The position numbers were made by a program, and so were the translations under genes. Positions 46,130 to 58,951 of a stretch of 64,000 bases of DNA are shown piece by piece (positions within the stretch are counted from its first letter, which is position 1; each line of letters opens with the position of its first letter). The notes under the pieces are model-generated. The model had not been told where the DNA came from and ran no database searches. It was given only the letters and a program-made list of their open reading frames with translations. This stretch comes from Paulownia fortunei (Eukaryota > Streptophyta > Magnoliopsida > Lamiales > Paulowniaceae), in contig CM033105.1 in the NCBI GenBank assembly GCA_019321725.1, positions 13,529,632-13,593,631 on the forward strand, given 5' to 3'.

Positions 46130-49040
46130 GTTAAAGAAAACTCATCAACTCGTCTACCAAGGTTCCCTTAGCATTTCCTAGGCATGCTTTTAGATATTGT
46201 ATGATCATTTTCTTGTTGACCTCTATTTGTCCATTGGCTTGGGGATTACCAACGAAAGTGAAAAATTATTTTATAGAGAAGTCTTTGCACTAGTTTTCAA
46301 TCTTTGCACTTTGAAATTAGGTGCTATTATTTGATATGAGGGCATAGGGTATTCCAAACCAACACACACTATTTTTCCATAAGAACTTGATAACTTTATT
46401 CTCGGTTGTCTTTGCTAAAGGTTCATTTTCCACCCATTTGGTAAAGTAATTAACAACTACTTTAAGGAATTTTGTTTCGTTGGTAGCTAATGGAAAAGGT
46501 CATACTATGTCAATTCCCCATTGAGCAAACAGACATGGGCTTTCGAGTGGTTAGAGGAGCACCTCCAGTTGGTGAGGGATATTTGCGTGTTCTTAGCAAG
46601 CAGTGCATCGTTGGACTTAATCATCTTAGAATTAACCATTTAATTCCAATAATCTCACCAATTATGGTTAGCGTCTAGTAACATGCCATGAAGATCTAGA
46701 CGTAAGTGAAGGTGGCGAACCCTTCTAATGCTAGGGCGTGGATTACTAGTCAAAACTCTAATAGCATAATGCTATGAAGTCATTTCTAGTATCTTGATTC
46801 TTTGAGCTAATTAGGAAACCCATTTCCTAATTTTCATCCCAACCATGACCATAGATTTTAAAATCAAGTATAATGAAAATTATAGGAGATTCACCTATTC
46901 TACTAAATAGGTGATGGATAGTTGGCCACTTATTCAAGTATGATGAATTCAAAATGTGTAGATTCCTTTGTGGATTTTCCTTAAGACATAATTAGCTTTC
47001 TCCAGTGTTAAACACTATAGGTCTGGTTGGGAAAAACCTCACTTATATAATTCTCCATCAATCATCAGGAAACGAGCTACTCGCAACTTCACTTTTCTTA
47101 CCTCCTTTAGATTGGGTAGCGCTCCACTTGTCAAGTAATTAATGATCTCATTTTTCTAACTTGCCTCTTCTTTTTCAGCACATAGGACTTCTAATCCCAC
47201 ACCTTCAATTTATTCTTTGCTAGTGAACTTGTGAGCTTAGATAATTGATCTGCTTTAACATTTATGCTCTTAAGGATTCACTTGACCATACATCCCTCAA
47301 CCTTGTTATTCAAGGTCAAGAATTCAAACTTTATGGCATACTTAAACTTGTCTTCTTGGGAGCTCTCTAACACCACACCAGCTTTACTAACTGCAGAGAT
47401 GGAGGAACCATCTACGTACACGGTCCAGGATGGTAAGAAGCCATTTACTTCATCATTCTTCATCTATACCAAGAAGTCCAGCAGGGCTTGGGCCTTTACT
47501 ACTGGCCTTGTTTGGTACTCTACTCTATATTCGCTAAGTAGGATAGCCCACTTCACCATCATTCCTGAAATCTTTAGAATAGAAAGAACTTGCTTCAACG
47601 GCTGATTAGTTGTCACTATCTTTGGGTGCGATTAGAAATAGGGTCTGAGTTTCATGGCAGTCATGACTAGTGCTAAGGCTAACTTCTTGATTTTTGGTTA
47701 TTTTAATTTTGTACATTGGAGAGTTTGACTCACGTAATATATTGGTCGATGGTAGTATAGAGCTGACTACTTCTTTTGATATTACTAAATATAAGTAAAC
47801 AGTCTTCCCTTCCTTGAGCTTGGTTAGTAGTAGAGAAGAAACTACATACTTTTTTAAGTCATCAAAGGCCTTCTATCATGCTTCTGTCCACTCAAAGTTT
47901 TTTTCGTCTCGAAGGACTTTGAAGAAAGTAGACCTTTCTCGGTTGCCCTCAAAATGAAAATGACTCAGGGCCGCTAGTCTCTTCCTATCAACTTCTAGAT
48001 ATCCTTGATGTTTATGGGAGGGGGCATATTAAGGATAGCATCGATCTTTTGAGGGTTGGTAGCCAAGGAACTTTCTTCCCCGCACGATATAAATGCATTT
48101 GGCTGGGTTAAGCTTCATGTGATATGCCCTCAATATTGCGAAACATTCTCGAAGATCATTTATATGATCTCTCTCCAAACTATTTTTGATGAGCATGTTA
48201 TCGGCATAGACCTCCATGTTGTGGCCAATTTAGTTTTTGAATATTTTGTTGACTAACATTTTGTATGTGGCTCTAGCATTCTTCAATCCAAAGGGCATCA
48301 CCTTGTAGCAATATATGCCATGATCTGTGATAAAGCTCATTTTCTCTTGATCCTCACATGCTAGCTAGATTTGGTTATACCCTTGGAATACAAGAATCTA
48401 AGTAATTCACATCCTGAGGTCGAGTCCACTGATTGATCAATGTATAGTAGCAGGAATTGATTCTTTGGGCATGCTTTGTTTAGGTGAGTGAAATCAATGC
48501 ATAGTGGCCACTTTTCTCCAGGTTTTGGCACTAGGACCATGTTGTCTAACCACCTTAGGGTAGCGCACTAGTCGAATATAATTGGCCACCAAGAGTTTGT
48601 CTACCTCTTTCTTGTTATGTTTACTTCAATTAGGTCCAAAGATCCTCTTCTTTTGCTTTGTTGGCCCTATGTTGGGGTCAACATTGAGTGGATGGATCGC
48701 CAACTCCAGGGGAATTCCCTGTAAATTATTTATTTCCCAAGCAAAGACATCTACATTCTCCATCAAGAAGGTCACCAGACTCTTTTCAGCTGTCAATTCG
48801 AGGTTAGTGCCGATCCTTGTTGTCTTAAATACATATGCTGGAATTATCAACATAGTTTTAAGTTCTTCAATGGCCCCTAGTCTTAGTTCATCACCTTTCC
48901 TCTTTCGGCCTCTCATGAACACTTAGGTAGCTCCTTCATTTCCATGACTTGCCTTGTCACTACTGTTCAACCTTTTCTTGGTAGACTTCTTGGGTGCAGC
49001 TTCTTTCATAGCTCTGGATCTAGTTTACATCTTATCTCAA
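46130..49040 (-). pseudogene. Tat-type Ty3/gypsy pol, gag and protease deleted
   Basis: Reading leftward from the primer site, a short basic segment (MKEAAPKKSTKKR) is followed at about 48920 by the linker before RT, with LMENVDVFAWE near 48750. RT follows, with MEVYADNMLIKNSL at about 48217, where the family has YVDD, and AYHMKLNPAKC. The RNase H region follows with WTVYVDGSS near 47430 and KYAIKFEFLTLNN. Integrase residues include a WGIDIV-type block near 46530 and GNPQANGQIEVNKK near 46230, the catalytic-glutamate region. Stops and shifts are frequent. The RT catalytic aspartate pair is altered to D-N. Gag beyond its first residues and protease are absent. Confidence 0.85.
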
Positions 49041-49050
49041 TGATACAGGT

Positions 49051-49076
49051 AGGCTCTTCCCACAAACGTGCCAAAA
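49051..49076 (-). other. Primer-binding site of the Tat-type element
   Basis: In reverse complement it reads TTTTGGCACGTTTGTGGGAA directly after the LTR end CACATCA. This is close to the TTGGCGCCGTCTGTGGGA type of site usual after plant Tat LTRs. Its position fixes the 3' end of the 5' LTR at 49077. Confidence 0.7.
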
Positions 49077-49545
49077 TGATGTGGAATTGATTCAAACACC
49101 AAATATTGACTACTCCAAAGGGCTACTTGATTGATTAATTACCACCTCTCCTTCTTGGTAGTTGATGGAATGAAAAGGTCCCTGTCTGCAACACATACAA
49201 ATCATTAGGGTGGGGGTTTTTCCCAACAAAAATCCCCTAACGCTCTAGTTAGACTAGATTTCACAGAGAAAATAGAAGAAAATAAAGAACATATAAAAGC
49301 TAAAAAAAATAAATGACCTATCTCATAATTGAATTGAGATGGAGTATTTATAGTGTTTTGGTAGGGGATGGTTATTTGGTGAGAGTAGTATGCATGCACC
49401 TTCATAGTTATCTATCATAAGTTTATCAAAGTCCATGAGCTTGTAATAACCTTTACTGGGCTAGAATTCCTTGGAGCTTATGAGGCCTCTTATTAGGCCT
49501 TCTTAGATTGGGGACCTTGTTGGGCTTATTTACTATGTCACATCA
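49077..49545 (-). repeat. 5' LTR of the Tat-type element
   Basis: Starts TGATGTGG and ends CACATCA, a perfect 7-base terminal inverted repeat, length 469. A TATA box on the minus strand lies at 49345-49352. ATTAT stands outside both proposed element ends (45392-45396 and 49546-49550), as a 5-bp target duplication would, but the right-hand ATTAT is part of the duplicated flank and may be coincidental. Confidence 0.65.
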
Positions 49546-49741
49546 ATTATAAGTCAACCATAATTTTTTTCATAATTTAGACTTGGGTGGTCATTAAACT
49601 GCAAATCTTATAGATATTATGATATTTAAGACCAGTACCATGAACATCAAATAAAATCTTAAAACTAAGATTTTAACCAGTTAAATTTTAAGTTTTCCTT
49701 AATTTTTAAAATAGTTTTTCTGAATGGTTTATGGCTTTTCT
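49546..49741 (-). repeat. Partner of 45881-46085 outside the 5' LTR
   Basis: Internal-type sequence on the outer side of the 5' LTR. This suggests the unit was once part of a tandem LTR-internal-LTR array. Confidence 0.6.
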
Positions 49742-52700
49742 GGTTGATGTTTTGTTTCATTTGGTCATAGGCACCGAACGTGCTTAAGACCAGTGCAGTG
49801 CCTTAAGACCTGGCATTAAACAAATGATCAACCGAAAAAATCCAAAACGATTAAGAAAAAAAAATCAGTAAGAAATTAAAAAAACATTAAAAAACAGAAG
49901 TGTAGCCTCCATCCCGTTATTCGATCTCATATTTGAAATAAAAATTAAATATTAACACGTTGAAATTGAAGTGACAGAATTTTAATGACTATATTAGTCT
50001 TCAATATCTTAATGTCTCCCCACCTCCAAATTAGGAAAAGTTAGTAAAATTTATTATTTTTAATACGTTGCTTGATTTTATTTCTTTTGTTTGAGATACG
50101 GTCCTAGATGTTTTAGGTATTATTTTTATTGGTTGGTTTTAATATATTTGATATTTATGGAAAAGTTAGGCTCTGTGCAATTTTTTATTCTTCCATGTTG
50201 GAGTAACGGTCACATGCAGTTGCAGTGCATATGATTAAAGAGGAATTTCATATTGATCCACAAAAATACAAATAGATACAACAGTCTTTGCATGCTCTAT
50301 GACGCTGCCTACGTGGCAGAAGATTGTTTCAAGTCCAAATTGAGCAGTTGGGCCTCCCTCCAACCAATATATATATTTTTAGCATTTTTTTGAGTCTGAT
50401 GTTTTTTTTTTTGGCACATTTAGCTTAGGGTTTCTAAGTCGCTTACAGATGGAAGATATAATGATTTTATTTTACATGTCAATAATGCTAGTTTTATCTA
50501 ATAAGAAGAGTTTTTCTTCGTTTTTAAGACCTTAAAATTGTGTTTGTAAATTCTTCTTAAAAATTTCCTCACTTGCGTATGATCAATTGAGAACATATTC
50601 TTGCTTTGATAGATTTGAGAAATTATTCACTTTCATCAAAAAATAACTTGATAAAGACAATGACTCTCAGAATCATAGGCTGTCTCGTGGCATTTTCTTC
50701 TTGACGAATGATTCATTTTTAATTGATGTGAAAATAACTTTTTCCTTCTTGCGCGTATGCACAACTTATATTCCACGTAAAAGTTTGCTTTGATAGATCT
50801 GCGGCGGTGCAGTTAGGTAAGCCGCGTAACTCAATTATTTAATTAACTTTTCTAATCTGACGTAAAGTTCATGTTGAGAAATTTAAGACATTTATTTATG
50901 ATAAAATTTTTGAAGACGATATCAAAATATTGACAAAGTCAAAATTCAAATATTGATTAAATAACAATGAGAAGTGGTCATTCTTGAATTGGAACTTGGA
51001 AGAAGCTTATTAATCCTTACCTACCGATAAAGAAGTCATAAAGGTTTTTCCTTTTGAGCAAAGTCTACAAATGTATAAAGAAAGAGTTTTCTTTCTTTAC
51101 AAATGTACAAAGGTTTTAACTCGTTCAAGTGCTGCAGTAATTCAGTATTTTAGAATTTTCTTAATAACAAAGTGATAAAGATGGTCAAGGCTAAAGAATT
51201 CATTTTTTTTTTCTTGTTAAAGGTGGTTTCTTGTTAATTGATGTAATCTTAGTCCTACATTCACAATTGTAATTAATTATTAGTTTTTGTTGTATAAATT
51301 GAACGTGTCAAACATTAACTAATCATATCCGCTTGCTTTCTAGATTAAAATAAAAAATCCTACCTCATGTTTTTCGTTACCAAAATGTTAAAATCTTGGT
51401 CTATGTAGGTGATTTAATTTTAGAAAATCACGAACAAATGAAAATTAATTGTGTCCCTCATTATTGTTTTTTTGTCAAATTAACGTGCAATTATTTTAGA
51501 AGTGGCCTATTACTTCCTTAATAAATCAACTTTGTGGATTAGGGGAAATGAATTCATTAAACAAACTGAACAATATACATGACTATTTCTTAACAACTTC
51601 AATCTTTTAACTTTGTTGATGTTATATGACGAAAAATAAACATCATTTAATGTAAGTTCAAGTAAATTTATCAAAATTCAGAACTTTTTCCTTGGTTAAA
51701 TCAATAACGTTTTCTTCGACATTTAATTTATAAGATATGGCTCACTTATCTCCAAATTTGATCACAACTCAAAGGAGGTCATAGCCACAACTCAAGTGCT
51801 TCGTTTATTGAGTAAATTCTTCCAAAAAGGTTTGCCCCATGATTTAGCCCCTCTTTTTTGCACGAAAATTGATTTATTTCTACACGTTGCTTATGCAATT
51901 TTCTTGATGTAGAGGGTTTTTTTTTTTTGGCATGTGTTAGTTTCTTTGTTATACATGGGGACATAGGGATAGGGGGAGTTATTTGTAGGGTGGTTCCACA
52001 CATTCGAATAAATGCTAACCACCACTCCCTCCAACACATATGGGTTGACATCTGGTTTGGCTTAGTCCATATGGGTGACCCAAACCCGACTTCTAATATC
52101 TCCTACTTGCATGTGAGGGCTAGACATGAGTCATGTGTGATTATAGTCAAATATTCATAAAATTTATATAAGTAAATGGATCGTATGACCAACTAGCATT
52201 CTAATAAGAGCTTAATGCCATGCAGTGGTTAAGGAAATACAACAACTCATCTTTTCAAAATACGAGGATATAATATCTTGTCATACCACCAACTTCATTG
52301 ATACACCAATTAAAGTATCTCCGATTCCTCATACAATATAAGAACATACTTGATCTCAATATCATATGTTGTATTCAGAATTATATCCCAATATCTAAGT
52401 TTAACATCATTTTCTGGCTAGTAAATATATATTAGATGTTAGTCATAGATAGTCTTCCTTTCCCGCTAGGATCTCTCAACTTCAAAATAGTTATTTTCCT
52501 AGACATGTCCCACGTCACTGAATCATCCATTGCTATTGGGAACATGCTAAAGTAGCCAAAGTACATTAAAGTTTTGAGAAATAGTTAAAAGTCACAAGGG
52601 TGTATAATGTGTCATACAAATCTCTAGGTCTCACACGATGAGGAAACATGAATCTTTTCTCTCATTTCCTAATGGTCATATAGGCAAATATGGTATGAAA

Positions 52701-52815
52701 CACGTCTATGGTGTTTTCTTCCTCCTTAGAAGTGTATGTCATTTATTCAAAATAATGCACCATACAGATCTTGGTCCAAGTATATCCCGATACTTAACCA
52801 TTTTCTTATTGTTTG
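49742..52815. other. 3-kb stretch without recognised genes
   Basis: AT-rich DNA with small unconvincing frames (51779-52051, 51927-52160, 52638-52937 first part). A short direct repeat of CTTAAGACC occurs at 49793 and 49823. A plant LTR-like phrase (CCCGACTTCTAATATCTCCT) at about 52086 hints at another retroelement edge, but I cannot delimit it. Confidence 0.4.
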
Positions 52816-52820
52816 TCCTC

Positions 52821-53710
52821 CATAAATTTTACTTTTTAGTAAATTTTATTATTTCAGACAGAGAGCCTAATGCACATACACATACACAGATTCTTATTAT
52901 TTTAGGTCGTCCTTTTCTTGTAAAATGCCTTGATTAATTGTAGAAATGATATTTTGAAGTTATCTTTTGGGAATATAACTTTGAAACTAAATGTGTTTAA
53001 TATTTGTAAGCAACCTGCACAAGATATCAAAGTATAGGAAGTAGATTTAATTGAGGAACTTGTTTAAGAATATTTTACTACCGCTAATTCTTCAGATCCT
53101 TTGGAGACTTGTTTTGAAAGTGAAAGTACTTATAAAAAGGCACACTCTAATACTCTTTCTGAATTTTTGCAGGTATAAGAAAAGTAATTTTGGAAGCTAA
53201 AGTTTGAAGAACTTTTATCATCAGCAGTGCAATCTATTCCAATAAGTACTAAAGTTGCCGTGATTAATTTGAAACCTTTGTCATTTGATTTGAAATACTC
53301 TTTCTTAGGTGAGAATGAGACTTTTTCAATAATAATTTCTTCCAAACTTTATGCATCCTGAGAAAGTAAGTTGATCAAAACTCTAAAAATGCATAAGAAT
53401 GCTTTAGGATGGACCTTCCTAATATTAAAGGTATTAGTCATTTAATTTGCACACAAAATATATATCTAAAGGAAAATGCTAAACCTTCTAGAGAGACGCA
53501 ACAAAGGCTAAATTCTAATATGAAAGAAATAGTAAGAAATAAATTCATTAAACTCTTAGATAATGGAACCATTTATCCTATTTCTGACAGTAAATGGATG
53601 AACCCTACTCAAGTTGTACCTAAAAAATATAGAGTTAGTATAGTCAAGAATAAGAATGATGAATTATTTCCAACTAAAACTATTACTAGTTGGCGAATGC
53701 GCATTTGATT
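52821..53710 (+). pseudogene. Athila-type protease end and RT start
   Basis: Begins within protease at HKFYFLVNFIISDREP and continues ILGRPFL, the conserved end of the gypsy protease. A degraded linker follows. From 53409 the frame reads DLPNIKGISHLICTQNIYL, then KPSRETQQRLN, KLLDNGTIYPISDSKWMN and TQVVPKK, the N-terminal part of Athila RT. It stops at 53708 after SWRMRI, before the RT catalytic centre, and gives way to copia DNA. The missing N-terminal half of the protease lies on the opposite strand ending at about 56863. Confidence 0.87.
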
Positions 53711-53729
53711 TATGGTCTTATATGTGATT

Positions 53730-56520
53730 GAGAAAATCATCTATTAATCTATGAATGATCTATGGATGTATCTAAGAGAAATATGTTGGTACAATTGAGA
53801 CTTTAAATAGACGACAATAGTTTGACAATTTCTAGAAGCACCTTGTACATATAAAAAAGGATGTATTTAAGGGTGATTTTCAAATATTTTTAGAACCTAC
53901 AGTCAACGGGCTATGTCTTTGTTGATAAGTTGTAATTTCAAGTTTAATTTATCTATTTCTAATAAATGAGAGGAAATAAACATCAAATTTGATTTATTCA
54001 CTGTGAAATACTTTCTTAGATAATGTTTGCCATGTTAAGATTTTGTACAGGTGACTTGTTACTACTAGGATAATGATTTGGGCTTTGTGGCTAAATCTAA
54101 GTTTAAGAGGGCTTTGGGGTCTTAATATAATCAATTTCGTAACAAAGGCAAGAATAGAAAGGCAATTGGAAATGAATTTAAGAAAAACAAATCTAATCAC
54201 TAAATAAAGAGAAGTGGCACAAGGTTAAAAAAGATATAATAGCCATATTGTTGGCTTATTCACTCGTGAATGCACTGAGTTAAAAAAAATAGCACAAATG
54301 ATGCTTCTATAAGTACTCTTTACACATCAAGCATTATGTTACTAAATTTTATCTGATGTGGATTATAGATTTATAGTAACTAGCGATCAAGAGGCATTTG
54401 TGAAATTTCATCAAGTTCACTTTGGTACAAGATGGATATATATTATAATTAAAGTGAAATCAATTGTGAAAATGATTAGCACTTGCATGTTCGAATTGGA
54501 GATTGTCATACTATTATTCTATAAAATATACAGTGTACAAGAATTAGTAGAACTTGATTTTTACAAATATTCTTCTAAGATTACTTCCTTTGCTTGAATT
54601 TAAATTGTAACTTGGTTAGTATCTACTAAAAGATACTTATTGTAGTAGACATTTTTTGAATGGATTTGGTTGATGCACAAACATCGATGCATGTACTTTC
54701 ATGCTTGATTAGGTCATAAAAGACAAAATACATAAACTAGTAAGAGAAAACTTAATGAGCTTATCTTTTATAGTTGATTGTCAAATTGTACTGAAAGTTC
54801 ACGTTGGAACCATTCACAAGGTTAAAGAATTGAGCTTTTTTTGCTATTTTTTATAGATTTTTATGATTAGATTAATTTGAAGGCTAGGAATGGAGTCTCG
54901 TATTTTATTACATTTAGAAAACATTCACGTGCCAAAGTTAAAATATACACTTACATTTAGAAATCACGTGCCAAATTTAAAATATACACTTACATTTAGA
55001 AAACATTCACTGTATGATCACTATGAAATATTAAACCATACCTATTTAATATCTTGTAATCTAAAATACTAGAGTGTTTTAGAATAATGAAAAGAGAATC
55101 AAATTGATATGACTTCATTAGATCTAATGCGTGAATAGTTTAGTTAGATCATTTTGATGATCTATGTAATGAAGATAGAATTATAAGATAATTGACAATT
55201 CCTAACTACATAGTAGTATTTTTAAGAGATGGAATAGAAAATTATTTTGATATAATGAGATCTATGAAGACTCAAGTTAACATATTGATTTTCATTGAGA
55301 AATATATTTTTTAGTTAATTGGACTCCAAATCTAAATTAGATTGCCTTTATGATCAATATTTTCATTCGTAAGAGCTAAAGAATGGCCTAAGCTACCTTA
55401 GATATTGGGATTGGTTGTCTCTAATCAATTTTTTTTTCAAATGTTAGATCCTAGAGACAATAAATATATCTCTAGAAGATATACCAAATAGTCTAAGGGC
55501 ACGCAATTATAAGTGAATAAGGAGATAGAATATTGATTCACATTAGACTACAGAATATCACGTTTCTGCAGAATAATTTTCTTATGAGCGAAAATGTTAA
55601 AATAATTAACCATTGCTTGAGTTAAATGATTCACATTGTGTCTATGTGCCTCATAGATCACTTATGATGAAAAATATCTGTTGCTTCCCAATTTGAGTTG
55701 GAGCAATTCTGTCTAAGTGATCAAGTTTCATCACTTATGGTATAAGAATATTTATTGCTTCATATTTTGAGAGGGAGTAACTTTGTCTAAGTGATCAAGC
55801 TAAAACTGAATTAGAACTTAATGCAAGCACAACGTAGTCTCTAGAAAATGATGTAGAGCTTAATATAGTGAGGCTTATCTTGTCCTACAGGAAAACTAAG
55901 AGCCATATTTATGGAATTTTAAAAATTATAATGGAGAATATAATCTCATAAGTAATCCTATGATACAAAGTCTCAGCCTAGACCATTATATTTTAATGAT
56001 TATTATTTAGAGCTTGAAGTGTAATAAGGTTTGTACTTGCTCCAAATATTTGTTATGCCATGATTAAAAAAGTATCAATCCAATCCCAATGAGTGGCATT
56101 GGATAATAAAAAATGAGAATGTTTTATATTTTATGATTACTAAAAATGATTAAGGAGGTGATTTGGATGATTGTAAATCCACTTCTCAATTTGACTTCTT
56201 ATTTGGCAAGATGCTAGCACTTGGAGTAGTAAGAAGTAAATACGAGTAACATTGTGCATAGTGTAAGTATAATTTGTGGCACATATATTTGCAATATGAT
56301 AATGTGTTTGGTTAATATATTTCGTATTATTTTGGAGTTGTAAGCAGTTATGTGGGAGCAGTGCTAATATGTTAAGATAAAAGTCAGTTATTGCTTACAG
56401 TAGAGATACCTAATTCATTAAAATAATAAGAAGACAAACTCAATAATTTATTGTGAGAAATATCATTGCAAAGAAATAAGTATATCTACGCATTTCACAA
56501 TAGCTAATGTTTCTACTTAG
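53730..56520 (+). pseudogene. Second degenerate Ty1/copia element, gag to RNase H
   Basis: Pieces in order: a basic Gag tail with FTRECTE of the zinc knuckle near 54268; protease region near 54335 (residues around FYLMW and the following 54358-54597 frame with FHQVHFGTRWIY); the GAG-pre-integrase HA-LGH near 54700; integrase KARNGVSYFITF near 54885; RT/RNase H YQSNPNEWHW near 56072 and DDCKSTS near 56166. All are separated by stops and shifts. No LTRs adjoin it. It occupies the space between the two halves of the Athila protease. Confidence 0.75.
54909..55010 (+). repeat. ~41-bp tandem repeat in the copia remnant
   Basis: Units start at 54909 (43 bp), 54952 (39 bp) and 54991 (partial), each opening TACATTTAGAAA. 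They interrupt the integrase reading frame and give the repeated LKYTLTFR in the 54890-55072 frame. Confidence 0.85.
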
Positions 56521-56862
56521 ACTCAACTTAGAGATGTATTATGGACTATGTCAAATCTTTAGGATTGTATAGAATACAATCTCTTTAAACTTTACAATGT
56601 TCATAGAGTTAAGCTAATATATTAAGCTAATATGTTTAAGATATTAGAATGTTATGTATGTGTACATACCTATAATAGTATATATATTCAACGTCTAAGT
56701 ATGTCAGGCAAGTAGAAATTAGCTCTCACAAATGAGCAATCATCTCTGACATTAAGTAGCGTGCAGAGATGAGACATTTATGATTTTACTGTGTTAAAAA
56801 TCATAAAAAACATGTCTACTTGATAAATAATTAACATGAGATTACTATAGTGAACTTGAGTA

Positions 56863-58769
56863 ATCGAAATGTACCAACATATCTTCTACTACTCTCTTTA
56901 GAACTTCAATTAAATGGTTTACTAGTAGGAATACAATAGAAGTTGTTTTAAGTTCTCCCAAACCTAAAAGTTCATAAACTGAAAAAAATAAATGATTTAC
57001 ACTAACACCAAGATCAAGCAAAACACGCTCTATTCTAGTGTTTCCTATGGTACATGAAATGATTAGACAACCTAGATCTTTATACTTGGGTGGAGTGAAT
57101 TGTTGAATGATTGAACTAACACTTTTAGTTAAAAATGTCTTCTTTTATACATGATGCTTTCTTTTAATTATACATAAATCTTTCAAAAATTGGGCATATG
57201 AAGGAACTTGTTTGATTGTATCTAACAATGGAATATTAATCTTGATTTATTGAAAAAGTTCAAAGATTTCAAAATTTAAGTTCAATTTCTGAGTTCGTTG
57301 TAATCTTTGAGGAAAGGGTGCTGGAGGTATTTTTTCATTATTTTCATACTTACCTTCATTAAACTTGCCTTTATTGTCAATACTATTTTCATTCTTCAAT
57401 CCTAAAGGTAGATTAGAAACTTTCTCCTTAGAATGAATAATCTTGTCAACAACTTTTTCACTTCGAAGAGTTATGACCAAATTAGCCTTGTTGATTGAAT
57501 TTTCACCTGAAGAAAAAAGATGACACTGAATGGAAGGATTAGATTGAGATTGAGCAGGAAGCTTACATTTTTCCTGAGTGCATAAAGAGACGGTTAATAT
57601 TGAAAATATGTTTTTTTATCTCATTGATAACTTGTGAAGTTTGATTATTGATGTTTATTTATTCATGCATAAATGTTTTCAAACTCTCATCAAGGGATTT
57701 TGTATATGGAGCTATATAAGAAGAAATATTTGGTGGTTTTTATAAATGTAGCTGTTGGGCACAGTTATCATCTCGTCAACTAAAATTAGGATGATTTCTC
57801 CATTGTGGATTGTAAGTTTGAAATATGGAGAATGGAAAGACTTTTGGAATGTGTTCATGAAATTTGCTTGTATTGAAATATTTGGATATTCATTGGTGGA
57901 GTGCCCATAAGTTCACAATTGTTACAAACTTTTTCCTATTGCATAGATTTGATTTTCTTTACTTTTTCAAGTTTCATGGCTTCAACTTTTCTTTTTAAAC
58001 TAGCAATCCTAGTATTTAGATCATTTTCTTAACTAAGGTAATATTTTCCTTTATTACTATTAGCACAATTAGATCTAATAGAACTTTTCGAAGAATTAAC
58101 ACTATGTCATGATTGAGAGTTTTCTGTCAAATGGTCTAAATATTCCAGGGTTTCATTAGGCTCTTTATCAAAAATCTCGCTATTACACATTGTTTCAATA
58201 AATTATTTTGTTTTCGGAGTTAAAACTTTTATAAAAGAAACTAATTAAGTGCCATTTTTTAAAACCATGATGTGAGCATGAATTCAACAAATCTTTAAAT
58301 ATTTTCCAACATTGAAAAAAAGTTTTATAAGAATTTTGAGAGAGGTTTTGGATTTATCTTTTCAAAACATTAGTTTTATGAGTTGGAAAGAACTTTTTCA
58401 AAAATTCAGCTTGCATTTCTTGCCAAGTGCCAATTGATCTAGGTTTTAAAGAATTAAGCCAAGTTTTTCTTTATATTTTAAAGAAAAAAAAAATAATTTG
58501 AGCTTAATAATCTCATTTGTACAAGTTTGATCATTAAAAGTGGCACATACTTCATCAAATACTTTTAGATGCAAATAAGGGTTTTCAGAGTCTAATCCAT
58601 GGAAATTAGAAAGTAAATGGATCATACCTCACTTGAATTAAAAGTTATTTGCATTGAGAAAAAATATGAAACAAGAAGGAGAAGAATTTCGAGAAGGTTG
58701 CAAGTAATAACGCATGGTATGTACCTGTTGATTCTCATTTTCATCCTAGATACTTCTATTTTCAACCAT
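56863..58769 (-). pseudogene. Athila-type gag and protease N-terminal part
   Basis: Minus strand from ATG at 58769 (MVENRS then a stop). Gag motifs: FHGLDSENPYLHLK and FDEVCATFNDQTC near 58560-58600, and NEIIKLKLF near 58500. Later come TYNPQWRNHPNFS near 57810 and the APFPQRLQ-type segment of frame 57247-57480. Protease follows at 57060-56863 with GNTRIERVLLDLGVSVN, where the active-site motif is normally DLGAS, then YELLGLGELKTTS and VEDMLVHFD. Homology stops at 56863 in mid-protease. The complementary part is on the plus strand at 52821. Many stops make it inactive. Confidence 0.88.
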
Positions 58770-58951
58770 AGTAAAAGTGTGTTGAGATGACTTAAATAAA
58801 TTTCCAAACAAAGTTTAAGAATTATTTCTAACTAAAAACCGAGAATTATGACTACGATACCATATGCCTATATAATCATAAAGAAAATAAACACAAAAAA
58901 TATTTACAAAAAAAAAATATTTACAAACCTGAAAACTTACCTTGCCTTCCC

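Noticed and set aside
47264..47605. 113-codon plus-strand frame
   Set aside because: Antisense shadow of the Tat RNase H coding region on the minus strand.
48582..48926. 114-codon plus-strand frame
   Set aside because: Antisense shadow of the pre-RT linker and RT start of the Tat element.
45392..49550. ATTAT as proven target-site duplication of the Tat element
   Set aside because: The right-hand ATTAT belongs to a segment homologous to internal sequence at 45881-46085, so the match may be coincidental; reported only as a possibility.
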